NCBI GenBank assembly: GCA_019009955.1
Contig: CM032231.1
Coordinates: 45,595,001-45,659,000 of the forward strand
Length of the DNA stretch: 64,000 nt
Direction: 5' to 3'
From: Riptortus pedestris
Taxonomy: Eukaryota; Arthropoda; Insecta; Hemiptera; Alydidae
Below are positions 1 through 10,079 of this stretch, one piece after another. How positions within the stretch are numbered: the first letter of the stretch is position 1; each line of letters opens with the position of its first letter. The notes below the pieces were generated by a model, which did no database searches, was not told the origin of the DNA, and saw only the letters and a program-made list of their open reading frames with translations. Made by a program: the position numbers and the translations under genes.

Positions 1-51
1 ATACATTATTGAAACATGTGCTATTTAGACTACGAAGAGATACTACCTAAA

Positions 52-56
<5 letters not shown>

Positions 57-117
<61 letters not shown>
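57..117. repeat. (TA)n microsatellite
   Basis: About 60 bp of uninterrupted TA dinucleotides. The rest of 1-480 is AT-rich and I see no gene in it. Confidence 0.95.
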
Positions 118-118
<1 letters not shown>

Positions 119-544
119 CTACATAATTTTTATAGCTCTCCATCTTTACATATAAATCAAGGATGTTCATTCAAGTATTGAATATTTATGAACCTTCTAT
201 ATTATTTTATTTGTTCTATACTCGTATCTCACCTTGATTTAAATATATAAATAAAGTGTTGATGTTTTGCTTTATTTACTTACGGGTGTGCAAACTACAA
301 ATAAGTTTCAATTCCATTTAGATAAACTCTTGAACTTCCATTTAGTTTACAATCTTGAAATACAAGTAAGTCATTTTATGCTGGAAGCAATGTCGAACTA
401 CGGAATGTTGAACATAATTCCTTTTTTGATCTAGATTTTATAAAACGAATTTTTAATTTGCAAATCCAATGTTTTTTTTTTCCTTTCGTTGTTTTTAATA
501 AAACCAGTCTTATATAAAAGAATACATGTCTTGGTTCTAAGCAG

Positions 545-638
545 ACCATTATACCCGGATGAGCAATGTGTTTCTCATGAGACATATATTGTTTCTTGTG
601 ATAGAGAGAAGTTAAACCTATTCATTGAATGCCTTCAG
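545..638 (+). CDS. possible internal coding exon of a host gene (partial)
   Basis: A 94-bp open stretch preceded by a T-rich tract ending in AG (541-544) and followed by a consensus 5' splice site, CAG|GTAAGT at 636-644. In the open frame it reads PLYPDEQCVSHETYIVSC then DREKLNLFIECLQ, a composition that looks like folded protein rather than AT-rich noise. I do not recognise the family. The frame stays open past the splice site to a stop at 753-755, so it could also be the end of a longer frame. If it is an exon, the repeat gene at 884 would lie in the following intron on the same strand. No neighbouring exon could be identified, so this is a weak call. Confidence 0.33.
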
Positions 639-834
639 GTAAGTAAAGCAACGATAAGGAATTTCTATTTAGATGGCGTCACTCAATACCAGTTAAATGT
701 TTATGACAGTTCTCACTATTCATGGGACATAATGTATTGCGTAGTCCATAAATGACACATGCAGTTTCCCCTCCATTTCTTTTCTATACCTCACATGTTC
801 TTTACGTGGGGGCGCTGCTTATCATTGCGTGAGC

Positions 835-883
835 TCAGTGTCTTCTCGGCGTCATCCCTGTTCGCATCTATGCGTTGCGAGTC
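835..883 (+). promoter_or_regulatory. TCAGT initiator and 47-nt leader of the EPIYA-like repeat gene
   Basis: TCAGTG at 835-840 fits the arthropod initiator with A+1 at 837. No TATA box is visible 30 bp upstream. The leader is GC-richer than its surroundings. It contains an upstream ATG at 870 in another frame, whose short frame overlaps the main start. The start codon at 884 has G at -3 and G at +4. The order TCAGT, then CTTC, then CGTC recurs in front of the gene at 10080. Confidence 0.45.
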
Positions 884-1696
884 ATGGGTGCTCTGCTCAG
901 CACTTGCTGTTTTAAAGTTGACCGCATGAGTGGCGACATTGTGACAGATCCGAATGATATCTCCATTCGTGTCGAAGATGACTTTAGCTTTGCTGTACCT
1001 AGATGTCCCGAAGAAGAAATATTTGAACCAATTTATGTGATTATAGTAGCGGTTAGTTCGGACCATGAAAATGCTGAAGAGGAAGGATTTGAACCGATAT
1101 ATGAAAATATTGACGAGGTAAGATACAATGTGATGTGTGAAAATATAGAAGCGGAGCGATGTAGCCCAATCTACGGAAGTATTGAAGGCGTAAGGAAAAA
1201 TCAAATCTCTGAAAATGTAGAGGCGGAGCGATGTAGCCCAGTGTACGAAAGTATTGACGAGGTGAAATTCAATCAAATTTGTGAAAATATAAAGGCGGAG
1301 CGATGTAGCCCAATTTCCGAAAGTATTGAAGGCATAAGGAACAACCAAATCTGTGAAAAAGTAGAGGCGGAACGATGTAGCCCAGTGTACGAAAATATTG
1401 ACGAGGTGAAATTTAATCAAATGTGTGAAAATATAAAGGCGGAGCGATGTAGCCCAGTATATGCAAATATTGACGAGGTGAAATTTAATCAAATGTGTGA
1501 AAATATAAAGGCGGAGCGATGTAGTCCAGTGTATGCAAATATTGACGAGGTGAAATTTAATCAAACGCCTGAAAATATAAAGGCGGAGCGATGTAGCCCA
1601 GTGTACGGAAGTATTGACGAGGTGAAATTTAATCAAATGTCTGAAAATATAAAGGCGGAGCGACGTAGCCCGATTTACGAAAGCGGAACGATGTAG
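884..1696 (+). CDS. N-myristoylated, EPIYA-like tandem-tyrosine-repeat protein (novel)
   Basis: An intronless 270-aa frame. The ATG at 884 is chosen because it gives MGALLSTCCFK, a textbook N-myristoylation signal (Met-Gly, Ser at position 6) followed by a Cys pair suited to palmitoylation. Residues 1-60 are acidic and unique. From about residue 61 there are eight full 24-aa (72-bp) repeats and a partial ninth, pattern ENIKAERC-SPVYANID-EVKFNQMC. Nine tyrosines sit in [E/S]-P-[I/V]-Y: EPIYVII and EPIYENI first, then SPIYGSI, SPVYESI, SPVYENI, SPVYANI (twice), SPVYGSI and SPIYES. One repeat has Ser for Tyr (SPISES). YENI and YANI fit the pYxN consensus of Grb2-type SH2 domains. Differences between repeats are largely synonymous (TAC/TAT, GAG/GAA, AGC/AGT, GTG/GTA), which supports coding on this strand. 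The frame ends at a TAG created by a rearrangement inside the array. Inferred role: a membrane-anchored scaffold phosphorylated by Src-type kinases. I know of no named family. Confidence 0.72.
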   Translation: MGALLSTCCFKVDRMSGDIVTDPNDISIRVEDDFSFAVPRCPEEEIFEPIYVIIVAVSSDHENAEEEGFEPIYENIDEVRYNVMCENIEAERCSPIYGSIEGVRKNQISENVEAERCSPVYESIDEVKFNQICENIKAERCSPISESIEGIRNNQICEKVEAERCSPVYENIDEVKFNQMCENIKAERCSPVYANIDEVKFNQMCENIKAERCSPVYANIDEVKFNQTPENIKAERCSPVYGSIDEVKFNQMSENIKAERRSPIYESGTM

Positions 1697-2100
1697 CCCA
1701 GTGTACGAAAATATTGACGAGGTGAAATTTAATCAAATGTGTGAAAATATAAAGGCAGATCGATGTAGTCCAGTGTATGCAAATATTGATGATGTAAAAT
1801 GTCATCAAATGTGTGAAAATATAAAGGCGGAACGATGTAGCCCAGTGTACGAAAACATTGACGATGTAAGATTTAATTAAATGTGTGGAAATACAAGAGA
1901 CGGAACAATGTAGCCCAGTGTACGATAGTATTGAAGGCATTAGAAATAATCAAATCTGTGAAAATATGGATTCGGAGCGACGTAGCCCATTGTACGAAAA
2001 CATTGACGTAGTAAAATTTAATTAAATATGTGAAAAAAAAGAAGGTGGAGTGGTGTAGCTCAGTGTATATACCCGTAAATGTTGAATGTATATGAAATAG
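1697..2100 (+). pseudogene. decayed 3' repeat units of the EPIYA-like gene
   Basis: The 72-bp repeats continue for about five more units after the stop at 1694-1696, in a different frame. The first reads RCSPVYENIDEVKFNQMC. CAA codons have become TAA at 1877-1879 and again near 2023, and a further +1 shift lies near 1890. The in-frame units upstream carry no such changes. This suggests the stop at 1696 is old and these units are no longer selected. It could also be a truncated allele. Confidence 0.65.
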
Positions 2101-5100
2101 CCAATCGTGTGTAAATAAGGAGGCGCAGCGAACACAAATGATCTCAGTTAACCTTCCACACTACTTTTGACATCAGAATTAACAAGAAACCAGGGCTTTT
2201 TTTTTTTGTTTTTTTTTTTTAATTTTATATAGGATTGCATTGGATCTGCAGTTGACCAAACCAGTCGTCGGATCGGTTACTTTGAGATGCCAGAATGTGT
2301 CCAGCATCTTGGATTATTATTCATTATAACAAGCTGATTATGAAGAAATTGATTTTTGAAACACTACCTGCGTTTCGTGCATTTGTACCTTTCTTGGAAA
2401 CTATGTAATTTAAAAAAATAGAATTACAAATTTTGTAGTCATTGTACGTATATTTACAACTTGTAACAATTTAATTTTTCTGATAACAATTCATGTAAAA
2501 CAAACACAAGAAAATACATTAGTTTTAATAATCTATTTGTGTATAATTATAGTGATAATCGTAGAGTTAATAAATCTATTTTGTGCCTCAAGCTACGTTT
2601 TACATAATTAAAATTATGACTTACTTTGTTCATAGATTAGTATAAATGTAATTAATTAATTTTTAATTTGTTTTTATTGGTTCAGTATTATTCTTTATAT
2701 TTGCTTTTAAATTGTTTGAGTTGTAATTATGTTTAGCCTCACTGCAAACATTCATCTAAAAATGAAAAAAAATGCATCAGATATTAGAAGTATGTAATAC
2801 TGAACTGAATTGTTTTGTGCTATCCTTTTACTGACACGTTACATTGATTTTACTTCCAGACTCTTCATCATTCATTCAACAAAGAGATCCAATGTGTTTT
2901 AATTTATTTTAGATAGCGAGTTTTGTAAAACAGATAAAAAACTGGGATTTTTATAGACAATGAATAGAGTTTATATTTATCTTTTTGTTACTACCGTATA
3001 AAAATATTGTATATTTCTGTAATAAATTTTGCTTTCAGAATAAATATGTTTTTATACTTTTCACCTACTAGTGTCTGTATTTAACAAGATATTTTATCAT
3101 CTTCTGTTTGTTAATACATTAAATAAAATTTAGTGAAATATAATAAAACATAAAGATTTTTTCAAGGAATGAAAAATTTAAATTCTGCCATACCTTCTAA
3201 ATTAATAATGCTTTGAAAATTTACTTTTGAATTTATTAAACAAAATTGAAAAAATAAATTATAAATATTCATTACATTGAAATGTGAAATAGCAACTAGC
3301 AGGAATGCATTTAACTTAGTTCTAGTGGTTAATGTACATAATTTGATACTAAATCAAAGTTTTAAAAATAAATTTGATAGACAAATAAAAATACATTTGG
3401 TGTTAGGTTAGTTACATATTATGAATTAGGCACTACAGTCGTAAAAAGACCAGGCTTCACTTAATACAGATCCCCAATTTTTCATGTCTTCTAAGGGTTA
3501 TTAAGCCAGCCAGAGTTGGACAAATATTCGTTTAGACTAAGGATTTCTTACTATTTCACATTTCAATGTAATGAATTTTTACTATGATTAATTTAGTTTA
3601 GAAAGATATTATCCTCAGAGAACTAAAATATTAGTTTAGACTAAGGATTGACTATTTTGATTAATGTAATTCAGGTAGAGAGAACCAAAATATTAGTCAT
3701 AAACTGTCGAAATAAGAACTAATTCCGGGTATTAAATTAATTGAAAATTCATCAAAGGACTAATGTTTGGAATCGTTTGAGTTTACGGGGCTCATTTACT
3801 ACTACACTAAGAAAAGATGATGTTGAATGGCCTAAACTCGTTTTGGGATTTTCCATTCAAAAAACTCACTAATCTTTTTTGATTTGAAAAATAAGCAATC
3901 TATTTCGTGTAATTAACAGCACCCCAACACAATTAATAATTAGCATATTTTATAACCATAAGGTAAATAGATTATCATTTACGTAAATATAAATTTAACA
4001 ATACCTACATAATATAGAAAAAAAACAAAGCCTGCAATAAACATGAATATAATAGTACCTTCTAAATTCAATTGGTACGTGAGATTTTCTACCGGATTAG
4101 TTTGAAACCAAAAAATTGCATTACGAAAAGTTGCAACCGATTCCAAACGGTAAATGGACAAATAAGTTACTTATTAAAATAAAAGTAAATCTCAATCCAA
4201 GTATGGAGCCAGGTAACTAAAATTAATTTAATCCTGAATAATTATTCTTTTCCGAATGATTTCTTAGGATTAAATTGTTAGCCATTAAGTTGGTCAACTA
4301 GGAAATGAACCTATTAATGCCCAAAACTGAGGTTAGTTCTATTTCCAATTCCTTCTGAAGTAAAATGCAATATTTTTTTGACCATATTATTGGGTTCCAT
4401 TTTCTCATCATGCCCCAATCCTATGCAGTCTGTCCTATTCGATTGCCTGTGAATAACATGTAATACAGCTCGGTTTAGATATTAATTCCTGGAAATGTTT
4501 TAAAAACATTCTCATATTTGTAAACCACTGTATCTCTTTTCTATGCGCAGAAGGTTCAAAAACAAATTCCCAGAATACAATAATAATACCAAGAATTGAA
4601 ATATTATACTGGTTGTACATAAATTTCATTGTTATAAATATCAAGAGGAAATATGAATCACCCTTAATTAAAAGTAGTTTATCAATAGGCTACATTTATC
4701 TACATGTGCCTAAAGAAACCCGATAAGCATGTAGAATTATTTTTGAATGAATAAAACCTCTGTTGTAGATTCATGGAAACCAATCAATACCTCATTGCCC
4801 CGTTGAAATATTTCTCATAACAGCAGTCCAGTAATTTTGTTCAGAATGTTTCATTAATTGATTAGTTAGGCAATATTCTCTATTTAATCACAATTTTCAA
4901 CTTATTCAGTTATGAAGTGATGGGCCTTAATAAGTCCAGTTCCCATTTTTACAGCCTCTCCCTGAGCAATATTTTCATGCGTAATTATGTCGAGTGGCAG
5001 AGGTTTAGTTTTTATATGTATGAACATTTTCCGGCATTGATTCTATTGGTAGAAAATACAATAATATCCACATTTCGTCCAAATGAATCCCCTTAATTAT

Positions 5101-6774
5101 ACTATTTCATTAAGCAATACGAAGTTAAAACTAAAGACCACAAGTATACTGCCAACGAAATATTTGTGCTTAATACACTTGGTAAATATAGATTCATGAA
5201 TTGGATACTCGCACATACTTACAAACTTGTATTAGTGCAATCTTTAGTGACGAACTGCATTAAATAAAATTATTCATTACACCTACCTTAAGTTTAATTA
5301 TTATTGATATTTTTTAAATCATTGTAAAATGTAGGTATAATCACATAATATGGGTATCTTGCCATAAATTGAAGGTATTTTTCCTTCTTCAATTGAATAA
5401 AGCCGGGGGGGGGATTGGTTTGGAAAGTAGATATTTTCGGCTAGTATCGCACCTGATGCTAAATTGGTAGAGACCAACTTGTAGACAAACTGGTACCAGG
5501 TTTGTATCGTAATAAAAATGATTTTATATCATTTATAAATTTTTTAAAAGATAAATTATAAACTGGCAATTACGACCTTAAACCAATAAACTATATTGTT
5601 TAGTCAATTTGTTTTTGGACATTGAACAGTTAGAATTTACCTTCATACACATTCTAATGAATTAAATACGTACATTAATACACGTCTAAATTAATATTTA
5701 AAATGCTAATATTTTCAAAATAAATATAATACATGTATGTTAAGATTCTGAGATACAAAATACATATACGAATATACTAATTCGTACTAATTAACTAATT
5801 ACTATGACATCCAAAAATAAATGCTTTGTTACTAAAATTTACAATATGTTATAAATATTTAAATATGGTACTCTTAAAATCTCGGGGCATTAACATGAAA
5901 TTAAAATACTTTTATACGGGGGTTTATTTATTTTTTTTTTTTGGTGTGTCACTATTTTAGAAAGCTTTATTTAAATCCACCCATGTATTTAACACATTCT
6001 GTCAATCATTTTCCGTGTGATTATATGATTCTAATACAGACAGTGATCATGGAACATTAATGTCAGGCAAAAAAAAAAAAAAATGTGAAAGCATTTTAGA
6101 AGCAGCCAAAACAATTTCTCATATCCTGTTAAGTTTTTCAAATTTAATGAGAAATTGATGTATTTTATTATAGTTCAGTTTATATCTTTGAAGCTGAGTA
6201 ACATGGAGCAACAGGTTCTAACAATAGTATTAGTCATAATGAAAGAAAGCATTGTAGTATGTGTTATTTATATTTCAGTTCCAATTTTTTCATATATAAG
6301 CACTATTCATTAAATTATTATTACTTTGAATATTTGAATGCACACATAGAACAAGGAGTGACGAAGTCCGAATGTATAACCAACAAGGAACATTTTTGAA
6401 TGCTAAGACAGCTCTACGAATCAGTTTCCAAGGCCCAAAATATGGTTCATATAAATTTTAGAAGTAAAATAGTAACGATGCTAATTACCTCATCACCCAT
6501 AACGCCTTCGAAAATTTATATTTTTTTTTGTTTTCCACTAATATTGCAAAGGAATAATGTTTGATTTGAATACGACACTGACGAAACTTCTTGTCTCAAT
6601 AAAATAAGAAAATAAAGTAAAATAGTGACCAGGTTGATTGATATTATATTATTAATATATTATTATTGATATTATATTAACATTTTTTTTATAAATAACA
6701 GGCTATGCCTCTAGTATAATATAAACATAAAACAAAAAAAATTAAAATTCAACCATTAAATCACGATATCCATA
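2101..6774. other. non-coding AT-rich stretch
   Basis: I see no supportable gene in 4.7 kb; the few frames above 60 codons are AT-rich and resemble nothing. Notable items are homopolymer T near 2200-2220, a 26-bp perfect inverted repeat (3267-3292 against 3551-3576, listed separately), a G run at 5405-5413 and an A run near 6070. Confidence 0.7.
3267..3576. repeat. 310-bp foldback with 26-bp perfect inverted repeats
   Basis: The 26 bp at 3267-3292 (core CATTGAAATGTGAAATAG) return as exact reverse complement at 3551-3576, with about 258 bp between. This size and form suit a MITE. I could not see a clean target duplication. Confidence 0.6.
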
Positions 6775-7127
6775 CCCTGCCTCCACAATATTGGCAAATT
6801 TTAACAGGGGATGTAACAAACCACAGGCCCTGTTATACTCTTTTTAATTATATATATATATATATATATGTAATAATATTAATTTTTAATTAATTATTTG
6901 TAGAGAACAGTTTTTTGAAGGGAGAAGTATGTCTTAAGTTTAAGAGAGACCAAATAGTGAAAATATGCTAAAGTCATTAATTCATTTCGTTAAATAACTT
7001 TTTTTAATGTTTTAATATTAAATCAGTTTTAATATATATTTGTTTATATTTTAATTAAAAAGAGTATGACAGGGCCTGTGGCTTGTTACATCCCCTGTAA
7101 GAATATGCCAATATTGTGGAGGCAGGG
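6775..7127. mobile_element. TA-flanked MITE with ~80-bp terminal inverted repeats
   Basis: Left arm from 6775 (CCCTGCCTCCACAATATT...) and right arm ending at 7127 are near-perfect reverse complements over about 80 bp, including GGGGATGTAACAA and CACAGGCCCTGT. Each end abuts a TA (6773-6774 and 7128-7129), the target duplication of Tc1/mariner elements. The 353-bp element has no coding capacity and a short (TA)n near 6848. Confidence 0.75.
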
Positions 7128-7495
7128 TATGAGAGTGTGTGGTGATTAAAGTCACTTACGTTTCAGCTGAATTACTCATTATATAAAGAGTTTTAGTGTT
7201 TTCGAACTAAACTACAAGATATTTGGCCATCGAAACGCAACTACCACTCATTAAAGATTTATCCAGAAAGAGGTAAGGGATTTTTATTTCATAATCCTTG
7301 ACATTTAGAAGCAATCATCGCAAATGATAACGGTATAAACAGCAAAAGAATAAGTAAATAAATAAGTTAGAACCAAGCAATGTAACTTGATCAATTATTA
7401 ACATTAATTATTGTGAGGACTTTTACAATAAGAGGTCATGCCCCCCGGAAAACTATTGAGAAATAAGGTTTAGAAAATAGAGGCTTCATAACATT
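7128..7495. other. non-coding stretch
   Basis: AT-rich sequence between the MITE and the first SINE. Nothing recognisable. Confidence 0.6.
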
Positions 7496-7496
7496 A

Positions 7497-7704
7497 GGGG
7501 CTCAGGTTAGCTATGTCAGTTAATGCATTGGCCTTAACCTAGAGTGGTGAGTAGAAATTTACATAGACTAATAGAAATTTATTTAGTGACAAACTCTGTA
7601 AATATTATCCTTAGTCCCATCCTGGCTAGAAAAGTGGTGGAAACATATGGATAACCTGTTCCAATTAGCCGTAGTAGCAAAAAGTTGATAAATAATAATA
7701 ATTT
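7497..7704 (+). mobile_element. tRNA-derived SINE, near full length
   Basis: The head has an A-box-like GGTTAGCTATG. The tail carries the family signature CTGGCTAGAAAAG, then TGGTAACC-like and ATAACCTGTTCCAATTAGCC, then a TAATAATAAT 3' end. The B-box region is deleted in this copy; other copies in the window supply it. Confidence 0.7.
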
Positions 7705-7805
7705 TAACTTTAATAATGGACACTTCTCAGAATTATATAATAATTCTTATGACATAAAAAAGAGCATTCATCATTTAAAGACGGTAAGTCATGAGCATGT
7801 TATAT

Positions 7806-8281
7806 AAAAAAGTCTTTCACGCAGGGGCTGCGTTAACTAAGCAGATTTCCCAAGTGCGCCAAGTATTTATCTCAAAACTTACAAGTTCAATGAGAACAAT
7901 ATATGGAATTTAAGTTTCAAATAAAATGCTTCATAACATAATAGAATATTGAAAATATGAGATGAGTAGGAGTGGGGCTTTACTGAGGGCCGAAAACTAA
8001 AAAATGCAAATATCTCAGTAAATAATCAAGATAGTGAAAAAATGTATATAACAACATTTATAGAACATTACACTTTCAATAAGATGGGTTCTATACAATT
8101 TTTCAATCCGGCACATAATAACGGAGATATTAAGAATTTTCGAAATTCTACCTGTCTAAACCCCCCTCCCCCTGGTCCGATTTCAACCATTAACGAAGTT
8201 GATCTTTCTTTTTGAATAAAACGATTATATTTCCAGTTTGGTAACGATAAAAAAAAATTGCGACCGCTTGAGCGGTAACCG

Positions 8282-8352
<71 letters not shown>

Positions 8353-8488
8353 CAGTTTTGAACAGACCTCATTGTCGTCATCTCCTGTGTAGGATCGAGG
8401 ACATTTAAAGAAAAATGTCTAAAATCGCTAAAAAAATGTCATAAGTACAACCTCAAAAGCTGATTTCCCTTAAGGGAAATCTGCTAAT
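7806..8488 (+). mobile_element. DINE/Helentron-like element, full-length copy
   Basis: Starts AAAAAGTCTTTCACGCAGGGG and ends in the palindrome GATTTCCCTTAAGGGAAATC followed by TGCTAA. GCAGATTTCCC about 35 bp from the left end is the reverse complement of the right terminal GGGAAATCTGC. A (TA)n tract sits in the right half (8287-8337). Subterminal inverted repeats, a 3' hairpin and an internal microsatellite are features of DINE-1/HINE elements (Helentron derivatives). No protein is encoded. An ordinary MITE is the alternative. Confidence 0.6.
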
Positions 8489-8871
8489 ATGTCTGTATAC
8501 TTTATGATTTTCCAACTCTGTTCTTAAAATAAAATGTGCATATTCATATTATTACCTGTCTATGTTCTATTGACTTAGAGAAATTATTTTAAACGTTAGT
8601 CAGTACTCGTAATTATTTTAAAGGTTAGTCAGTAAGTATCTACGAAAATGATGTATTGCCTTAATGGATGAGAGATAAAAACTGTATGTTTTTAGCATTT
8701 TTAATGACCGGGAGGGCGGAAAGTCTGCTATTGGAAATAAGATAATAAAGATAGCTGAGTTGACACCTTAAGATCTTTTCTTTTGCCTGAAATACTTTAA
8801 TTGGTCCCAGTAACTCTTCACATAACTTAGTATGGCCCGAAAAAATTACATAATTGACTTATATTTTTCAT

Positions 8872-8948
8872 AAGGGTGGTAACCTGTAGATAACCCTTCC
8901 CAATTAGCCTGAGTTGCAAAAAGTGGACGTTAATAAATAATAATAATA
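8872..8948 (+). mobile_element. SINE tail fragment
   Basis: Matches the 3' half of the SINE family (GGGTGGTAACCTGTAGATAA... CAAAAAGTGGACGTTAATAA). The head is missing. Confidence 0.75.
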
Positions 8949-9224
8949 TATTTCTCATTGCACTACGAATTAGGAGTGAACCTTGAATTGAACTGATTGC
9001 AAGCAATTGATTTTTGACAGGGTGTAGGCGTATTAAATTAGCTATATAAATTATCTGCGTCAGTTTTAAAATTAACTCCTCAATATTAATAGAAATGTGT
9101 AAGGATTTCTGATAACTCCATTTTCCTTATTGGAAAGTTTCAACTAATTAGTAAATAATTTAAAAAAATTGGAATATTCGCCTGTTTGGAAGTATCTTTT
9201 CCTAATTATATAAGCAAAATATTA

Positions 9225-9235
9225 ATATATATATA

Positions 9236-9281
<46 letters not shown>
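9225..9281. repeat. (TA)n microsatellite
   Basis: TA repeat with one interruption. The flanks from 8950 to 9985 are AT-rich with A runs near 9440-9620 and no gene that I can support. Confidence 0.9.
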
Positions 9282-9286
<5 letters not shown>

Positions 9287-10035
9287 ATGCATAGAAGTAA
9301 TGCAGTGAAATGCAGATTTAGAGCTTACACTTAAAAGTGATGTCTTCATTTAAACCACTAATTTATTTTTGAATATAATTTTTTATTTATTTAAATGAGC
9401 TCAGCAACGCCGGTGATTCACTCATTATTCAGGTATGCTAAAAAAAAAGAAAAAAGCGAAAAAAAATAACGCAAAAAGATAAAAGGAGTGAACTATGGAA
9501 TACGGTGATTCCTGAAAAGGTTCATTGACATACTAGTCCATATGTAAGAAACTGTATTGTGTATGGAAACATATAAGTATAGAAGGGTGAAAAAAAGAGA
9601 AAGGGAGCACAAAAAAAAGAAAAATAAATAAAATTAAAGTGTTGTATATAAGCAGAATAAAAAAATAAACAAATATTTTTTTCTAAAATATTACTTGCTT
9701 TAGAATCTTCATTATCTTTTAATATTAATGTTTTGTAAGATATTACTTTAAAAAGTGTATGCATATATATTCATAGTTACTGTACCAACGGGCATTGAGA
9801 ATAATTTGTTGGCTTCCTAATTACTTTTTTTTTATAATATAATAGCTATCTTTTAGAAAACAATCTATTATTATAATGTCTCATTCAATAGTATAAACGT
9901 GTAATAAAAGTCTATATTATGATTATACGGAACGACAAAATAAATAAAAAAGGAGAATCAACCTTGTGTGTTTAGTTTAAGTCTTGTAAGTTGGCAGCAC
10001 TGCCATTAGTTCTGAGTCTGCGCACTGCTAATACC

Positions 10036-10079
10036 TCAGTCCGCTTCGAGCCGTCTTTAAGTGAACATCATTGTTTATA
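10036..10079 (+). promoter_or_regulatory. TCAGTC initiator and 42-nt leader of the MGCVFSS gene
   Basis: TCAGTC at 10036-10041, A+1 at 10038. GC-richer DNA starts near 9990 (GGCAGCACTGCC, TGCGCACTGC). The ATG at 10080 has A at -3 and G at +4. Spacing and the TCAGT/CTTC/CGTC order resemble the leader at 835-883. Confidence 0.45.

Noticed and set aside
791..1636. 281-codon reverse-strand ORF across the tyrosine repeats (and 1629-1940)
   Set aside because: Mirror of the 72-bp array; substitutions are synonymous in the forward frame, not in this one.
884..1696. EPIYA-like gene as bacterial symbiont or contaminant DNA
   Set aside because: Same AT-rich arthropod-type DNA on both sides, arthropod initiator, eukaryotic acylation signal, no bacterial gene layout.
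8190..8381. ORFs with Ile-Tyr runs (also 34994-35182, 48191-48386, 49622-49873)
   Set aside because: Direct translation of (TA)n microsatellites.
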